DNA from: Monomorium pharaonis
Lineage: Eukaryota > Arthropoda > Insecta > Hymenoptera > Formicidae
Assembly: GCF_013373865.1 (NCBI RefSeq)
Contig: NC_050468.1
Location: forward strand, 14,405,496-14,469,495
Direction: 5' to 3'
DNA: 64,000 nt
Shown: positions 13,566-23,900 of the stretch, in pieces
Numbering within the stretch: the stretch's first letter is position 1
Layout: every line of letters starts with the position of its first letter
Notes under the pieces: generated by a model
Databases searched by the model: none
Told to the model about the DNA's origin: nothing
Seen by the model: only the letters and a program-made list of their open reading frames with translations
Program-made: the position numbers and the translations under genes

Positions 13566-15130
13566 TCGTATTCCTGTTTTTTGTTCCCCTCCCGCTGACT
13601 TTATGAAAGGGTTCAAATATGTGCGGAACTATGGGAAGTAAGAACCAGGTGGATTATGTCCGTAGTGTGCTTGCGCGCATTACTCTCCTTATTCCTCGTC
13701 ACACTCGCCTCTTTTCTTAAGCTCATTTGTTTCTTTTTCCTTTCACCGAGAATTCTTCGATTACTTGAAAAACTCGTTTGCGCTTATTAATAAGAGCAAA
13801 AAGTTAAAAGAAGTTTAAGTAGTATCTCATTTATCTGTAAAATCAGTAAGTTTTTCGTGGAAAGATTTGCGAAATATTATCTTTGAAGATGTAAATTACA
13901 CATTCTACAAACATATTTCTATTTTTAATCCGTACTTTACTAAGCGAATTCTTTAAATATATGCATAAATGTCACCGCGATATCTTTTATATTGAACGAT
14001 ATATAACGCAATATAATATTACAAAAGCATATTGCGTTAACTCGTATCCATGTATTTATGTGCTTGTATAAATAACGAAGGATATTTTTGATTCGTCAGG
14101 ACGCGAACAGTTAAAATTAATGGTGTGTTTAACGTCGCCGTTGATTCAACTTTCATAACGCTCGTGGAAACTCAACTTATTGCACTCGTCGTTCTGCCAT
14201 CCTGTTTTGTCGGACAAAAAATAAAGGAGAGAGGAAGAGAGGGAGGGGGAGGGGGGTTGCGACATACACAGGAGGAAAAACGTAAACGTGCGGGGGCGAT
14301 CGCAATTAGTGCTTCGATTCGGGCGACGAGCAAACGAACAAAATAAAGCCCGCGTGATAAAAATCACTGTAGCAGTCGTTTAACGCGTTGGAAGCACTGG
14401 AAACGTTATTAGGAAGAATCGTAGCGTCGAGTTACATTCTATTTCCGCTTGTTCCATCAACTGATTCAGCGAAAGTCTCACTCTCTTCGTTCCTCCCCTT
14501 TCTTTCCTCTCCTTTCGCCCTTCTGTCTTTTCCGCTTTCATTTCTCTTTTCGCGGATACTTGAATTTATCTTCCCTATCTTCTCATTTTCAACGCTTTCC
14601 TTGCTCCTTTGCGTTGCATCGGCACTTCTTTCGCCCGCCTTCATTTCTCGTTAACCCCTTCTATTATTTCCTGACTTTTTTAATTGTCGGAACCACAAAG
14701 CTGAGTGTCATCCTCGGTCGCTTTCGTGCACCTCGTTATTACAGGGGTATGCGTGATAATCATGAAATTATTTCACGAAATTATTTCTCGAGTTTTTTTT
14801 TGTTTATGATTTTGGGTTACAAATGCAAGCAAATGTACAATTTAAAACTTTATTATATTTATTATATTTCCAAATTAGTAAGCATTTTTCAATTTAACAC
14901 ATTCGAATTTTGCATAAAATTACATTATGTGAGTTAAATTGTTTGTTAAATATTACGTAATTATAATACATTTTACATTGTTCCATTACTTTTCAAATAT
15001 TCTGTATTGTCTGCTCTTTTTCTCCCGCGTATAACGAATATAATTTTTATTTAAAGAGCAGATAGATCCCGCGATGTATTTTCAAAGATAAAAATTTTCA
15101 CCACTTTTCATGTTTCTTTCAAACGACTGA
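12701..15130. other. Pyrimidine-rich and AT-rich non-coding DNA
   Basis: T/C-rich patches at 12800-13020 and 14440-14680 generate long phenylalanine/serine/leucine frames that are composition artefacts. Contains a TC array at 13534. Confidence 0.55.
13534..13562 (+). repeat. (TC)n microsatellite
   Basis: About 14 perfect units. Confidence 0.95.
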
Positions 15131-16020
15131 CGTGGTAATTACTTACCTGGCTTGCACTCACGAAAAGAAAGTACTTATTCGCATTATCGTTTATTATTCG
15201 TTTCTATATATGTTATCAAATCACGATGCTTTGTTTCGGCAATACCTACTATTTCACGATGGTTGTCCACTCTCTACGGAATCGTATTCTCTCATTCAGT
15301 CTTTCTATTATTTTCTAAAGTTTTTAATTATCCTAACTGCAACGCGTGTAGTAGAGCTACGTACGCTACGTTTGCTTTTACGAGCGACACCACCATTCGC
15401 GGTGCAACGCTCGTTTCTCGCTCGTTCTCCGCTCGTTCCGTACATGTAATACGATCCCCCTCCCCTCGCCCGAGATAACAGCGTACTTTCCTTCTCCGCT
15501 GCAGATCGGTCCCTAACGCGGATTCTCTCTCTTATGCTCGCCGTGTGAGTTATTCGCGTGAAGAGGGATCTTCTTTTTCTCAAGGTGGGCATCTCCGTCC
15601 GCCACAAAAGCCGGAGATGAGTGGGTACTGCAATCGTGGTAATTACACACCCCGCGCGCGTACACTTTATACTTTCTCGCTCGTTCTTGCCGGCAACAGA
15701 AGCGACGGTGATGCCGCGCGCTGGATAGAGTTTAGTGATGTTAACGGTGGACTCGCAGCATAACTCGCTGTGTGGTAGTAACTGGCGGTAGCCGCCCCAA
15801 TGGTGGTAGGTGGTTCGTAACCTAGCCACCCTTTTCTACCGGCTGACGCTGGAATCTAGCCGGCGGCATGGAATACGGTCCGCTAATTCGCGTTAATCTA
15901 ATTTGCTGCGAGTCGACCGGAGCGAAGGCTGTGAGCCGCTCGCGAGTCAGCCGAAACGCGACAAATCTTGCGCGTGATTGCGATCATTTAATAATTATTG
16001 CATTTTTATGTAACATCGTG
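15131..16020. other. CpG-rich block with a strong minus-strand donor motif
   Basis: Minus-strand CCAGGTAAGT at 15142-15151 is a perfect 5' splice-site consensus, but no matching acceptor or coding frame was found. A 173-codon minus frame (15308-15829) is arginine/threonine-rich and unrecognised. Confidence 0.4.
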
Positions 16021-18681
16021 TTAACCGAAGCGCAGAAGTAGCGTCGTATTAAATGTTTGATATTTTATTTATGTATATCATTTACGAATTGCGTGGGGAA
16101 TTAAGTAGGGCCGAAAATTCTTCGGAAACTGTAGCAGTTTCAGAGAGCTGCGAGCGGTTAAAATCGAATATTTGCATATTTGCATGTAGAATTAACGCAT
16201 TCAAGGTAACACACACGCGTATCCGCATTCCAATCGCTCTATTAATTTTTATTGCTCAATTGACATGATATTGATTTTAATTGCGCAACTGGTTTTGTTT
16301 TTTCAGTTTATTGTATGATATTGCGTGCATTATTTACAATGTATATTTATGCACTTTGATTATTGCTTGGAATAGATTCAAAGCTTTGAAATTCTAGAAA
16401 TATAAAATGTATTAATATCCGAAAAAAAAGAAATAATACGGTGCCTAATTGTTCTGTTAAATTAAATAGAGTCAATATCAAATACGTTTTTCAATATTGT
16501 CAAATAAATAATGATTTTTTTTTATATCGAGCAAAATTACTTACGCGATTATTAATTCTTTTAATATATACAGATGTGCGTAGTCGAAATATGCAATGCT
16601 CACGAAACACGTATAGTGGAAGCACCGACCAACGTTGCGAGAAGAGGGCAGCGATGAAACGCGACTATCGATTTAACATATCTCTTTCAAAAGAATGGAT
16701 CACATGTATTAGAGTACATTTGTCGCCCCCTCGAATCATTATTTGTTTCCTCCGTCCGTTCGCCGCTGATATTCAGCGTTTTCTCGTAGGTAACCTTTTG
16801 GGAGTGCATTTTTCTTCATTTTCCGCGGACTTTCCTCCAATAAAGGGCTGTAGTGCGGTGTGCGGCGAAGTTGCCGGCCGAACGATAAAAGTAATACCGA
16901 TAACTCATCCAGTTTCGTGCTACCGTTTCGTTAACGTACACGCGGAGCGCGCAAGCTCGTCGCACGTTTGCGTCGTGCACACCTATACACACGCACATAA
17001 ATACACGTGTATTAACGTGCCACGCTCACACGTATGCCACTTAGCTTTATTGGCCATCAGACGAATTTTTCGTCGGGATCATATCTGGGATCGTAAAGTC
17101 CGTATTGCGAAAATCCCCAATGCAATCACGTCCGTGACTCCTCCTTCCTAGAATGCAGCGGGCCACGATCGAGTGCGCAATCCATTTGCCGGGAAATGTA
17201 ATAATTGCAAATTGTAATGGCGCGGCACAGCAATGCCACCGCCGCGGTATCAACTCTTCGCCGTCGTCCTTCGTCCTCGCTACCTCGGTTTCTTGCCTCA
17301 GTTGTTTGTCGAAAGTCCTTCTCGGTGTGCGCGAAATTTTCTCTTTTTCTCCCGACTTACTGTACGATAAGAAACGAGAGACTCGAATGTCGTTCTTTAC
17401 AAGTCTGACTCTTGCTCGTGCTGCAGCCTGGTGGAGACGTAAGGTACTGGATGCACTTCTTTATTTTATTTAATAAACTGCGAGGTATAAAGAACAAACA
17501 CGTTACTTTTCGGATTTCATAAAATGTTTAGAAATTAATGTATTTTTAGGAGATGATCCACTTTTGTTTGTCTTTGTCACAAATTATCACAAATATTTAT
17601 TTGACTTCAGAGACATTGATATCAATGTTGTCATATGTTTCGCTTTCTGGTATCATTACTTCATATTTTATTTTTTACATTGTTGAGATATCCGGCTGTA
17701 CTTTGTTTACAAATGTGTACGTGACGTACGAGATGCTTTCAGCAACTTCGCGTCATCAAATACATCAAATGCAGAAACTCGAAATACCTAGTAGTCAGTG
17801 TGGCTGAGTGCTGATCGATCGATCGGCATGTAGATATTGATGCGGCGGTGATAACACTGTCATCGTGATTAGATCGCAATTAGTTTTAGTCAAAGATAAT
17901 GACGCAAATTGGCATTGTTTGCGCTGTTAATAGGGACGTTGCGCATCGATTCGAACCGTCGAATGCTCGTTCACCTCCCCCTAGTTTCGATCCACCCAAT
18001 CAATTCACTCGACGAGTTGACATATTAATGAGATATTGTTGCCAGTGTAACGAGCGATAAAGTTGTAACGAATGTGTGCCCGCCGCTGCAACATACTTCT
18101 TGGTGAACCGCACAGCACAGTACGGCTGATATAAATTATAAATATGGTCAGCTGCTACGTAGATGTGATTAATGCATTACGGCTATCTTGGTTATGTTTT
18201 CAGCACCGGTGGTCCAAGTATTCGCGGTAGATATGCTGGCCGTCAGAATGATGTATTCGCCGTATTACAAAATCGAATCTGGCGCCTGTTATTCGTTCTC
18301 ATGCTCAAACGTAAGGCGCATTGCAACAATTCGCGTAACCGTCTGTGCGTCACGTTTTTAAGAGTGCTCAGTTTTACTTGGGCGCTCTAGTTTTATGGTC
18401 GACTAGATATTCTATTATCGTTCAATGATGTCTTTACCTTCATTTTTTATTGATGAATTCACCGTTTAAGTTAACGCACGAAAAGATAAATAATTCCACA
18501 ATGATATATTTCTCCTCGACTTGAGAAATATTAAGATCTGAGAATTCTTTCGTACTTGAAGACCATGCTTATAACAATAATAAAGCATCGTTAAATTTCC
18601 ATACGCTGATATTAATACGAATTGAAAATTAACCCCTGAGATGTCGAGCGTTGATAGTTTTTTTGCGAGAGGGAGAGAGAT
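16021..18681. other. Non-coding, mixed composition
   Basis: A 236-codon plus frame (16441-17151) begins in AT-rich DNA, passes through a CACACG-rich patch and shows no domain. GATCGATCGATCG at 17815-17827 is a tiny palindromic repeat. Nothing else is recognised. Confidence 0.5.
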
Positions 18682-18703
18682 TTTTGATTGATTGAAGTTT
18701 ATT
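18682..18703 (-). other. LINE 3' end: AATAAA and short TCAA tail
   Basis: On the minus strand, about 22 nt after the RT stop, AATAAA is followed by CTTCAATCAATCAAAAA. A short 3' UTR with a microsatellite-like tail of 4-bp units is typical of CR1/L2-group LINEs and marks the likely 3' boundary. GA-rich host DNA follows. Confidence 0.6.
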
Positions 18704-18725
18704 TAGCTTTCTCAGCTATTATGTT

Positions 18726-19165
18726 TTACATAGATTTACATACATGCTTCTTTAACATCCGTTTAAATACATTAATTCTTTCACAACTCCTAATTTCTGC
18801 TGGCAAGGTATTGTATAATTTTATGCCCTCGTAACACACGCTTTTTTGCGCACTTTTAATTCCAACGAATTTTATTGCGATAGTCCCTTCCTGTCTCGTT
18901 TTTCTTCCATTTTCATTACTAATTAGTTCTAGTCTATCCCTTAAGTAATTTGGCGCCAAGTTATGTAAAATCTTAAATATAAATATACATACAATTATAG
19001 TGTAGTCTCTGTTTTATAGACATAAATTGCAACGCTTGTAACATATGTTCTATTTTAGTGTATCTATTACATTGTAATATTTTATATAACATTGTAATAT
19101 TTTATATAACTCGCATAACCCGATTCTGTGCTACTTGCAATTGAAAAAATTGCATTTCTCTCATA
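18726..19165 (-). pseudogene. LINE reverse transcriptase, C-terminal part (thumb and tail), frameshifted
   Basis: Three minus-strand frames must be combined to follow the homology. The first reads MREMQFFQLQVAQNRVMRVI and then stops. The second starts near 19080 with ILQCNRYTKIEHMLQALQF, continues with SIKQRLHYN and stops. The third (18959 to 18726) reads APNYLRDRLELISN, later YEGIKLYNTLPAEI and NVFKRMLKKH before a stop. The order QNR..RVI, then L.....S.KQR, then LAP.YL and Y.G...YN.LP matches the region after the catalytic palm in jockey/CR1/L2-type elements. The frame breaks coincide with a 20-bp tandem duplication at 19071-19110 and a small indel near 18965-18975. It was once the same reading frame as the RT piece at 19400-20128; the palm between them is gone. 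Confidence 0.85.
19071..19110 (+). repeat. 20-bp perfect tandem duplication in the LINE thumb region
   Basis: Two exact adjacent copies of attgtaatattttatataac. Twenty is not a multiple of three, so the duplication by itself shifts the minus-strand reading frame of the reverse-transcriptase relic. It looks like a replication-slippage event after insertion. Confidence 0.95.
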
Positions 19166-19172
19166 TCTACCA

Positions 19173-19387
19173 GTAGAGACTAGGAGAGACCGGGAGAGAC
19201 CGGGAGAGACGGGGAGAGACGGGGAGAGACCGGGAGAGACGGGGAGAGACGGGGAGAGACGGGGAGAGACGGGAGAGACCGGGAGAGACGGGGAGAGACG
19301 GGGAGAGACCGGGAGAGACGGGGAGAGACGAGGAGAGACGGGGAGAGACGGGAGAGACCGGGAGAGACGGGGAGAGACCGGGAGTCT
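19173..19387 (+). repeat. 10-bp minisatellite, unit GAGAGACGGG, inside the LINE
   Basis: About 21 head-to-tail units of (C/G)GGGAGAGAC. Most are 10 bp; two are 9 bp (near 19271 and 19350) and shift the phase. The first base of the unit alternates between C and G in a partly recurring order, which suggests blocks of several units were duplicated together. Runs of GGGG separated by six bases fit the G-quadruplex rule on the plus strand. On the minus strand the array translates as a proline/serine/leucine repeat that keeps a frame open without being a real protein. It occupies the place where the LINE catalytic palm should be. Confidence 0.95.
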
Positions 19388-19399
19388 CTCTGGAGATAT

Positions 19400-20128
19400 T
19401 TTCCAGTCATTAATAACAGTTTGAATTGCCGTTTCACACGAATAATGTTTCCTGAAACCTGATTGATGCTCTGTTATATATTCATTCGAATCAAAGTAAT
19501 CCTTAATTTGTTTCTTAACTACTAATTCTAAAACTTTCTCGTATATCGGTAGAATATTAATCGGTCTAAATTCGCTTGCCTTCCTAGCTTTTACAATCTT
19601 TGGTATCGGTATTATTGTCGATGTCTTCCAGCTCTGTGGGCAACAACCTTCTTTCAGAGATTGATTAATAACATTAACAAATTCTTCTTTAATAACTGGC
19701 AATATCCCTTTTAATATATTGCTAGTTATTCCCTCTTCTGTACCTTTTTTTCGCGGTAGCTGCATAATAATTACTTCTAAGTCTTTTGTATTATTTAGTT
19801 TAAAGTCTTCAAAGTATACTTTATCTTCAATAACATAAATACTTCTTCTTTTGTTTACATTTTTATTTGTACTTTCTATTGAATCTACTATATTCTGAAT
19901 ACTTTGTATATAATACATATCAAATTTATCAGCTAAATTATATTCAATTGTCTTATCTAATATTTCAAAGTTTATATTATTTATTTCTTTTGCCCCTATT
20001 GATTCTCCTTTAACTAATTCTTTCAATACTTTCCACATATTCGCAGGATCATCCCTATTGTCATCTATCATAGCCTCATAATACTCCTTTTTCTTTTCCT
20101 TAATTAATTTTATTACTTTCTCTCTGTT
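19400..20128 (-). pseudogene. LINE reverse transcriptase, N-terminal part (linker and fingers)
   Basis: An open frame runs from about 20125 with no starting methionine (NREKVIKLIKEKKKEYYEA) into the segment beginning MIDDNRDDP at 20071. Counting from that Met, residues 1-60 are the linker with MWKVLKEL. Residues 103-160 hold the first RT blocks (MQLPRKKG, then CPQSWKTSTIIPIPK). Residues 168-182 are FRPINILPIYEKVLE and residues 202-216 are HQSGFRKHYSCETAI, both diagnostic of LINE reverse transcriptases. Homology stops at NDWK (residues 221-224, near 19400). The first catalytic Asp block and the FADD/YADD block expected next are absent; the frame instead enters proline/serine-rich minisatellite translation. 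In the family this enzyme copies element RNA at a nicked chromosomal target. Here it is a relic, AT-rich like its flanks and with one continuous frame, which suggests moderate age. Confidence 0.9.
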
Positions 20129-20134
20129 TTATAC

Positions 20135-20137
<3 letters not shown>

Positions 20138-20193
<56 letters not shown>
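20138..20193 (+). repeat. (GA)28 microsatellite at the LINE 5' boundary
   Basis: Twenty-eight perfect GA units beginning about 10 bp beyond the last recognisable LINE codon. Adjacency suggests the element inserted next to, or truncated within, a simple repeat. Confidence 0.95.
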
Positions 20194-20196
<3 letters not shown>

Positions 20197-20640
20197 GACC
20201 AATATTGTGACTTAAACTTTCATCATTACTGCGCGATTTTTCGAAGCGACACTCGCGGTGCGGCCTGGGCGGAATGCGCGCGATCATTTTTACAAAATGT
20301 CAATTCTCCCCAAATACCCATCGGCGCCCAGCCGCCGATATCGACAACTGCGCGTCGTGGCGATGACAGGTATCGATCTCGCTCAACATTTTTATCGAAC
20401 GCGCTCGTCACCGTCGCCGTAACGCGGGCAACATAAAGGCCAGCCTTGTTAGGACGGATATGGAACATGACGCACTCCCCGTACCCACGCGCGATAAAAT
20501 GTTTCATCGTTACGTAATCGAGCTCGCGGCGAAGTCGCCTGAAGTGCAACGTAATTTATCTGTTAGCGAAAGAGTATGCCGTACGCCTACGCTACGTGCA
20601 ACTTTGTTTTCGAAGATTACGTGATTTTTTCCAACTCGGC
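20194..20640. other. CpG-rich patch beyond the LINE
   Basis: A 107-codon minus frame (20226-20549) spans it but resembles no retrotransposon or known protein, so the LINE is not extended into it. Confidence 0.5.
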
Positions 20641-21560
20641 GATCAATCGCAACCGTGTTAGGATGATTTGAATATCTGAAAAAGAATTTTGCGAATTTAT
20701 TACACAGTAGAGAACATTTCGTATTTAGATTAAAACCGGTCCTTGTTAAATTTTTTGTATTGTATTCTTAACATATCCAAATGTAAATTTATCGCAAAAA
20801 GGAGAGCCCGCGTTATATTCTTCATTATTTTATTAAAGTAGTTATATTCTTTATTATTTTATGTTAAATTGATATTTAACATTTCATAAAATAACACAAT
20901 TTATGGCTAAATAAAAAATAATGTAGTTTTAAATCGTAAATTTTAGGATTCATAAAAAATGTAGGTGTCAAGATATTATAAATGTTAATTTTATTTAAAA
21001 AATATATTTTCACATTCTGTTTTTAAATTATATTAAAGTACTTTTTTTGTATTAACTTTTTACATAACATATATGTTTTTTTAAACATGTTCATTAAATT
21101 AACAAATTTATATTAAATTAACAAAAAAATTTGAATAAATTATTATGGAATGTACAGTAATACGTCAAATTTAACACAAATTTTCTAACTGTGTATCATT
21201 TGCAATAATATTTTTTGCGATAAGTTAAGGTTTTTATCACGATGCTCGTAATAAAATTGACGATTAGTTTAATTTTGAGATATTTGATTGTTGTGTTTCA
21301 AGTATCCTGATATAAAAATGCAATATATGCAACTATAAATTGTGCAGCTTTAAAATATATCATATGTTTATTATTAGTAATATTATAGTAATAATTTCTA
21401 TTGATATGAAAATGATATTTCTGATTGTAGTTATTTTACTGTGCAATTATAGTTACAAATGCAACACATTTTTATCTCAGTGTATAGAATTGAAAATAAT
21501 ATATTTAATAATTTGTATTGAAATTTTTTACTGAGCACCAAGATCCGAGAACTGACATTT
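20641..21560. other. AT-rich desert
   Basis: One of the most AT-rich parts of the window, with long T and A runs. No element is recognisable. Confidence 0.65.
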
Positions 21561-22993
21561 TTTCTTCTTGATTGTATTATTTGTTTCTTGAAAGCTTCAA
21601 CGTCGTCCCCTCGTATACATGTCTCCCGAGTGTTCTCGCTTCATATTTAGGAATTTGAAAGTCCGCCGTTGTACATAGATGCGCGATAATCTATGTATGC
21701 GCCCGCTCTCCGCGCCTTATAACGCGCCTGTATTTTTAATATGACGTACCTGCAGCCGAGGAACGCCCGGTTGAAGTGTAGTTACTGGTGCCGCGTCGCG
21801 CCGCGGAACAGCCACTTTGTTATTGTAACTTGCAATTTGCAAGAATCCCAGCCATATTTCCTGAGTTTATCATCTATATTTCCGTCGACGGCGACAACGT
21901 GACCTAACCGCTGCCGGCCCCGCTCGCTCGGCGTAGCGTGGTTAGATGCGTTGCCCGTTTTCTCGAGTACTGCCGGCTGATGTGGCAATAACCGACTGGA
22001 GAAAAATCCACTTGTCGTCCTCTAGGCGTTTATTCCTGTCTTGGAGCATTCTTTTTCGCCATTCTCGCCGCAAGCTATTTCGAAGAGGCAGCGGCCGATA
22101 AAAGGGACGATCGAGAATTTCGCCCGAGTAACGGCGCGAGGCTCGCAATGATGTCAATTATTTGCGAATTTTACAACGCTGCGAGTGTCAAACTTTCCAA
22201 TAATACCTGCGAGTTTAGGACGCTAGGCTCTAGAGGTTTTCGATACCGGTAACGAAAACGCGGCGAGTCCCCCGCGGCGGATCCCGCGACGTGTCACAGC
22301 GAGAGTCAAACGGCTCTGGTTTCAAGTCGGCGAGGACATTGTAGATTGAGATTAAAAGCCGTTTGTCACCGTTCTGGCGCACGTACCGCGACAAATGCGC
22401 GCGATAAACGACGGCGAGTGCGTCCGTCTCGCTCGCAGCGCGCGATGATATCTTCGCGCGAGCTCGCGTTTCGAGAGAAAGGGATAGAGTCGCGTTTAAT
22501 TTACAAATAGAACGGGGGAATAAGTTTCTGCGGGTGACTTAACGCACGACAAGCTTCCCCGGTGCCAATGGCCAGTAACGACGACTACAAAGTCAGCGGC
22601 TACCGACGTCGCATGCGCCTCTCGAGGGGACGGCGTTGCCGGGCAAACGGTGCCGCCACGGAGCGTTAAGTGACGTTTATGAGAAAATATCGGCCCGGAC
22701 TGTAATTACATAGCTTCGTTGTAACATACGCCTCGCCACGGCATCCTTGATAGCGTTCGCGGCTGTTCCGCCATAACTTCGGAACATCTTTCCGGCACGT
22801 TCCGGGCTGAGTTTGCGCAAGCGGCTGTAAAATAAAATGAGCAGATAACGAACAGCGGATTTTAGAGAGATTTAACGTTCGGTCCCTCGACTGCGTTTAA
22901 ATTAATGTGTTAAGCTGCTGCGATCGAAGTCTAATTTTATTGCTGAAAATAATCTTATTTTAATTAGAGATTATACCGTTCACTCATATATAT
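21561..22993. other. CpG-rich block upstream of the ratchet-point candidate
   Basis: Dense CG dinucleotides from about 21640 to 22860, including an NRF1-type site at 22611. Could be a regulatory or promoter-like region. No TATA/initiator pair or coding exon is recognised. Confidence 0.45.
22611..22618. promoter_or_regulatory. NRF1/Ewg-type site GCATGCGC
   Basis: GCATGCGC, the core half of the NRF1 (insect Ewg) recognition sequence, sits in the CpG-rich block upstream of the candidate ratchet point. A chance match is possible in CpG-rich DNA. Confidence 0.2.
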
Positions 22994-23028
22994 CTAACGA
23001 TATCAATTTCTTTTTGTTGCAGGTGAGT
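22994..23028 (+). promoter_or_regulatory. Candidate recursive splice site (ratchet point)
   Basis: Seen: a CTAAC branch-point-like motif at 22994-22998, then a T-rich tract, then TTGTTGCAG ending at 23022, followed with no gap by GTGAGT at 23023-23028. The branch A to AG distance is about 25 nt, which is normal. Known: in Drosophila, long introns are removed stepwise at ratchet points made of a strong 3' splice site joined directly to a regenerated GTAAGT or GTGAGT donor. Inference: this is such a site in a long plus-strand intron. It could instead be the 3' splice site of a small exon beginning GTGAGT, or chance. Confidence 0.5.
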
Positions 23029-23059
23029 CGATGTCCTTTATTATCTGAGCTACGTTAAT
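23023..23059 (+). other. Possible 37-nt cryptic or recursive-splicing exon
   Basis: Bounded by the 3' splice site at 23022 and a GTAAGT donor at 23060-23065 preceded by TTAAT. All three frames contain a stop (the zero frame ends in TAA at nt 34-36), so inclusion would not give coding sequence. That is the behaviour of an RS-exon, which defines the acceptor and is then removed by use of the donor regenerated at its 5' edge. Could also be a 5' UTR exon. Confidence 0.3.
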
Positions 23060-23065
23060 GTAAGT

Positions 23066-23900
23066 AAAAAAAATTTGTACTCTTTATATTTTTATAAACA
23101 CCATTATTTATTTTAATATGTCATGGAAACATTACGATTTTAAACGGATATGTTACTTGACGCAAAGACGAATAGTATAATTTTTTTTTATGAAAATTGC
23201 GTAAACGACAATTTATTGCCTGCGGTGGATTCGCATTCAGTGTCAGGCCAGTTGTCCTTCACATTTGACGTATTTGACGGGCGCGTAGTGCAGTATAGCG
23301 TAGGAAGCTATTATGGATCCACGCCTACGATCAATATGTCATAATGCTTTTCGTTATTAGCGTGTCATTAATAGCCTTTTAACTAATTCAATGATTGACC
23401 GCGATACTACCACGTCGACTTTGCTATAAACAAGCACACATGCAAATGCGAAATATATTCATAAAATCTTTCAAGTGTCTTTGAGCAATAACTATAGAGA
23501 CGGTTCTTTAGAATACCGTTTAGAACCGTTTTAAAACAGGGTTGTGTGCATAAGAGAACTTTTTGAGTTTAATTATTTTTAATAATTATAAGGTTTTGAT
23601 AAAAAACGAATTTTTTTATTATGCTAGTTTTATTGAGTGTTAACATAAAATTCGAAGAGGTCGTCATTTAAAGTTTCTGGATACGTGGAAAATTTGTCTC
23701 TATGAAATCCATTTTATTCTTGAAACGGTTCCAAATAAGAGACTTCTCGGAATAGCATATAACTCGTTTCGGAAGATTATTACTTTTAGCAGTATAGCGA
23801 CTCATGAACTAGAACGCACGTTATTATGGCACGAGGCACGTTATCGTTTTGTCCTCTTGATCCTTCGATCGTGCCAGATTTAATGGTTTTCCGTTAATCC
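23066..23900. other. AT-rich DNA with a MITE-like segment
   Basis: Holds the inverted-repeat segment at 23519-23735. A 64-codon frame at 23150-23344 is unrecognised. Confidence 0.5.
23519..23735. mobile_element. MITE-like segment with imperfect terminal inverted repeats
   Basis: tttagaaccgttttaaaa at 23519-23536 pairs with the reverse complement of tcttgaaacggttccaaa at 23718-23735 (about 14 of 18 matching). The interior is AT-rich and non-coding, and total length is near 217 bp. This fits a small non-autonomous DNA transposon, but no target-site duplication is evident and the family is not recognised. Confidence 0.25.

Larger units (their letters stand above)
18683..20128 (-). mobile_element. 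5'-truncated, inactivated non-LTR retrotransposon (LINE, jockey/CR1-L2-like)
   Basis: Read on the minus strand, this interval gives the linker before a reverse transcriptase (KEYYEAMIDDNRDDP, then MWKVLKELV), the RT fingers, a break, then the RT thumb and C-terminal tail (LAPNYLRDRLELI, later GIKLYNTLPAEI) and a short 3' tail. This order is that of jockey/CR1/L2-group LINEs. Upstream endonuclease sequence is absent, so the copy is 5'-truncated, as expected from incomplete target-primed reverse transcription. The catalytic palm is replaced by a GAGAGACGGG minisatellite, and the thumb carries frameshifts and stops, so the copy cannot work. It lies antisense to the candidate plus-strand splice signals, the orientation usually tolerated within introns. 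No target-site duplication was identified. Clade assignment is by eye only; a CR1, L2, Daphne or Kiri label would need a database comparison. Confidence 0.9.

Noticed and set aside
16780..16796. TTTTCTCGTAG joined to GTAACC
   Set aside because: Pyrimidine tract present, but the donor half is too weak to call a recursive site.
16441..17151. 236-codon plus-strand open frame
   Set aside because: No recognisable domain, starts in AT-rich DNA without a good start context and passes through a CACACG-rich patch.
17944..17962. tRNA-like B-box motif GGTTCGAATCG on minus
   Set aside because: The arms needed for a T stem do not pair and no A box or acceptor stem is present upstream.
19173..19387. CRISPR-like array
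   Set aside because: Units are directly adjacent 10-mers with no spacers, and the genome context is eukaryotic.
19082..19399. Proline/serine-rich continuation of the reverse-transcriptase frame
   Set aside because: It is translation of the 10-bp minisatellite followed by out-of-frame LINE thumb sequence, not a protein domain.
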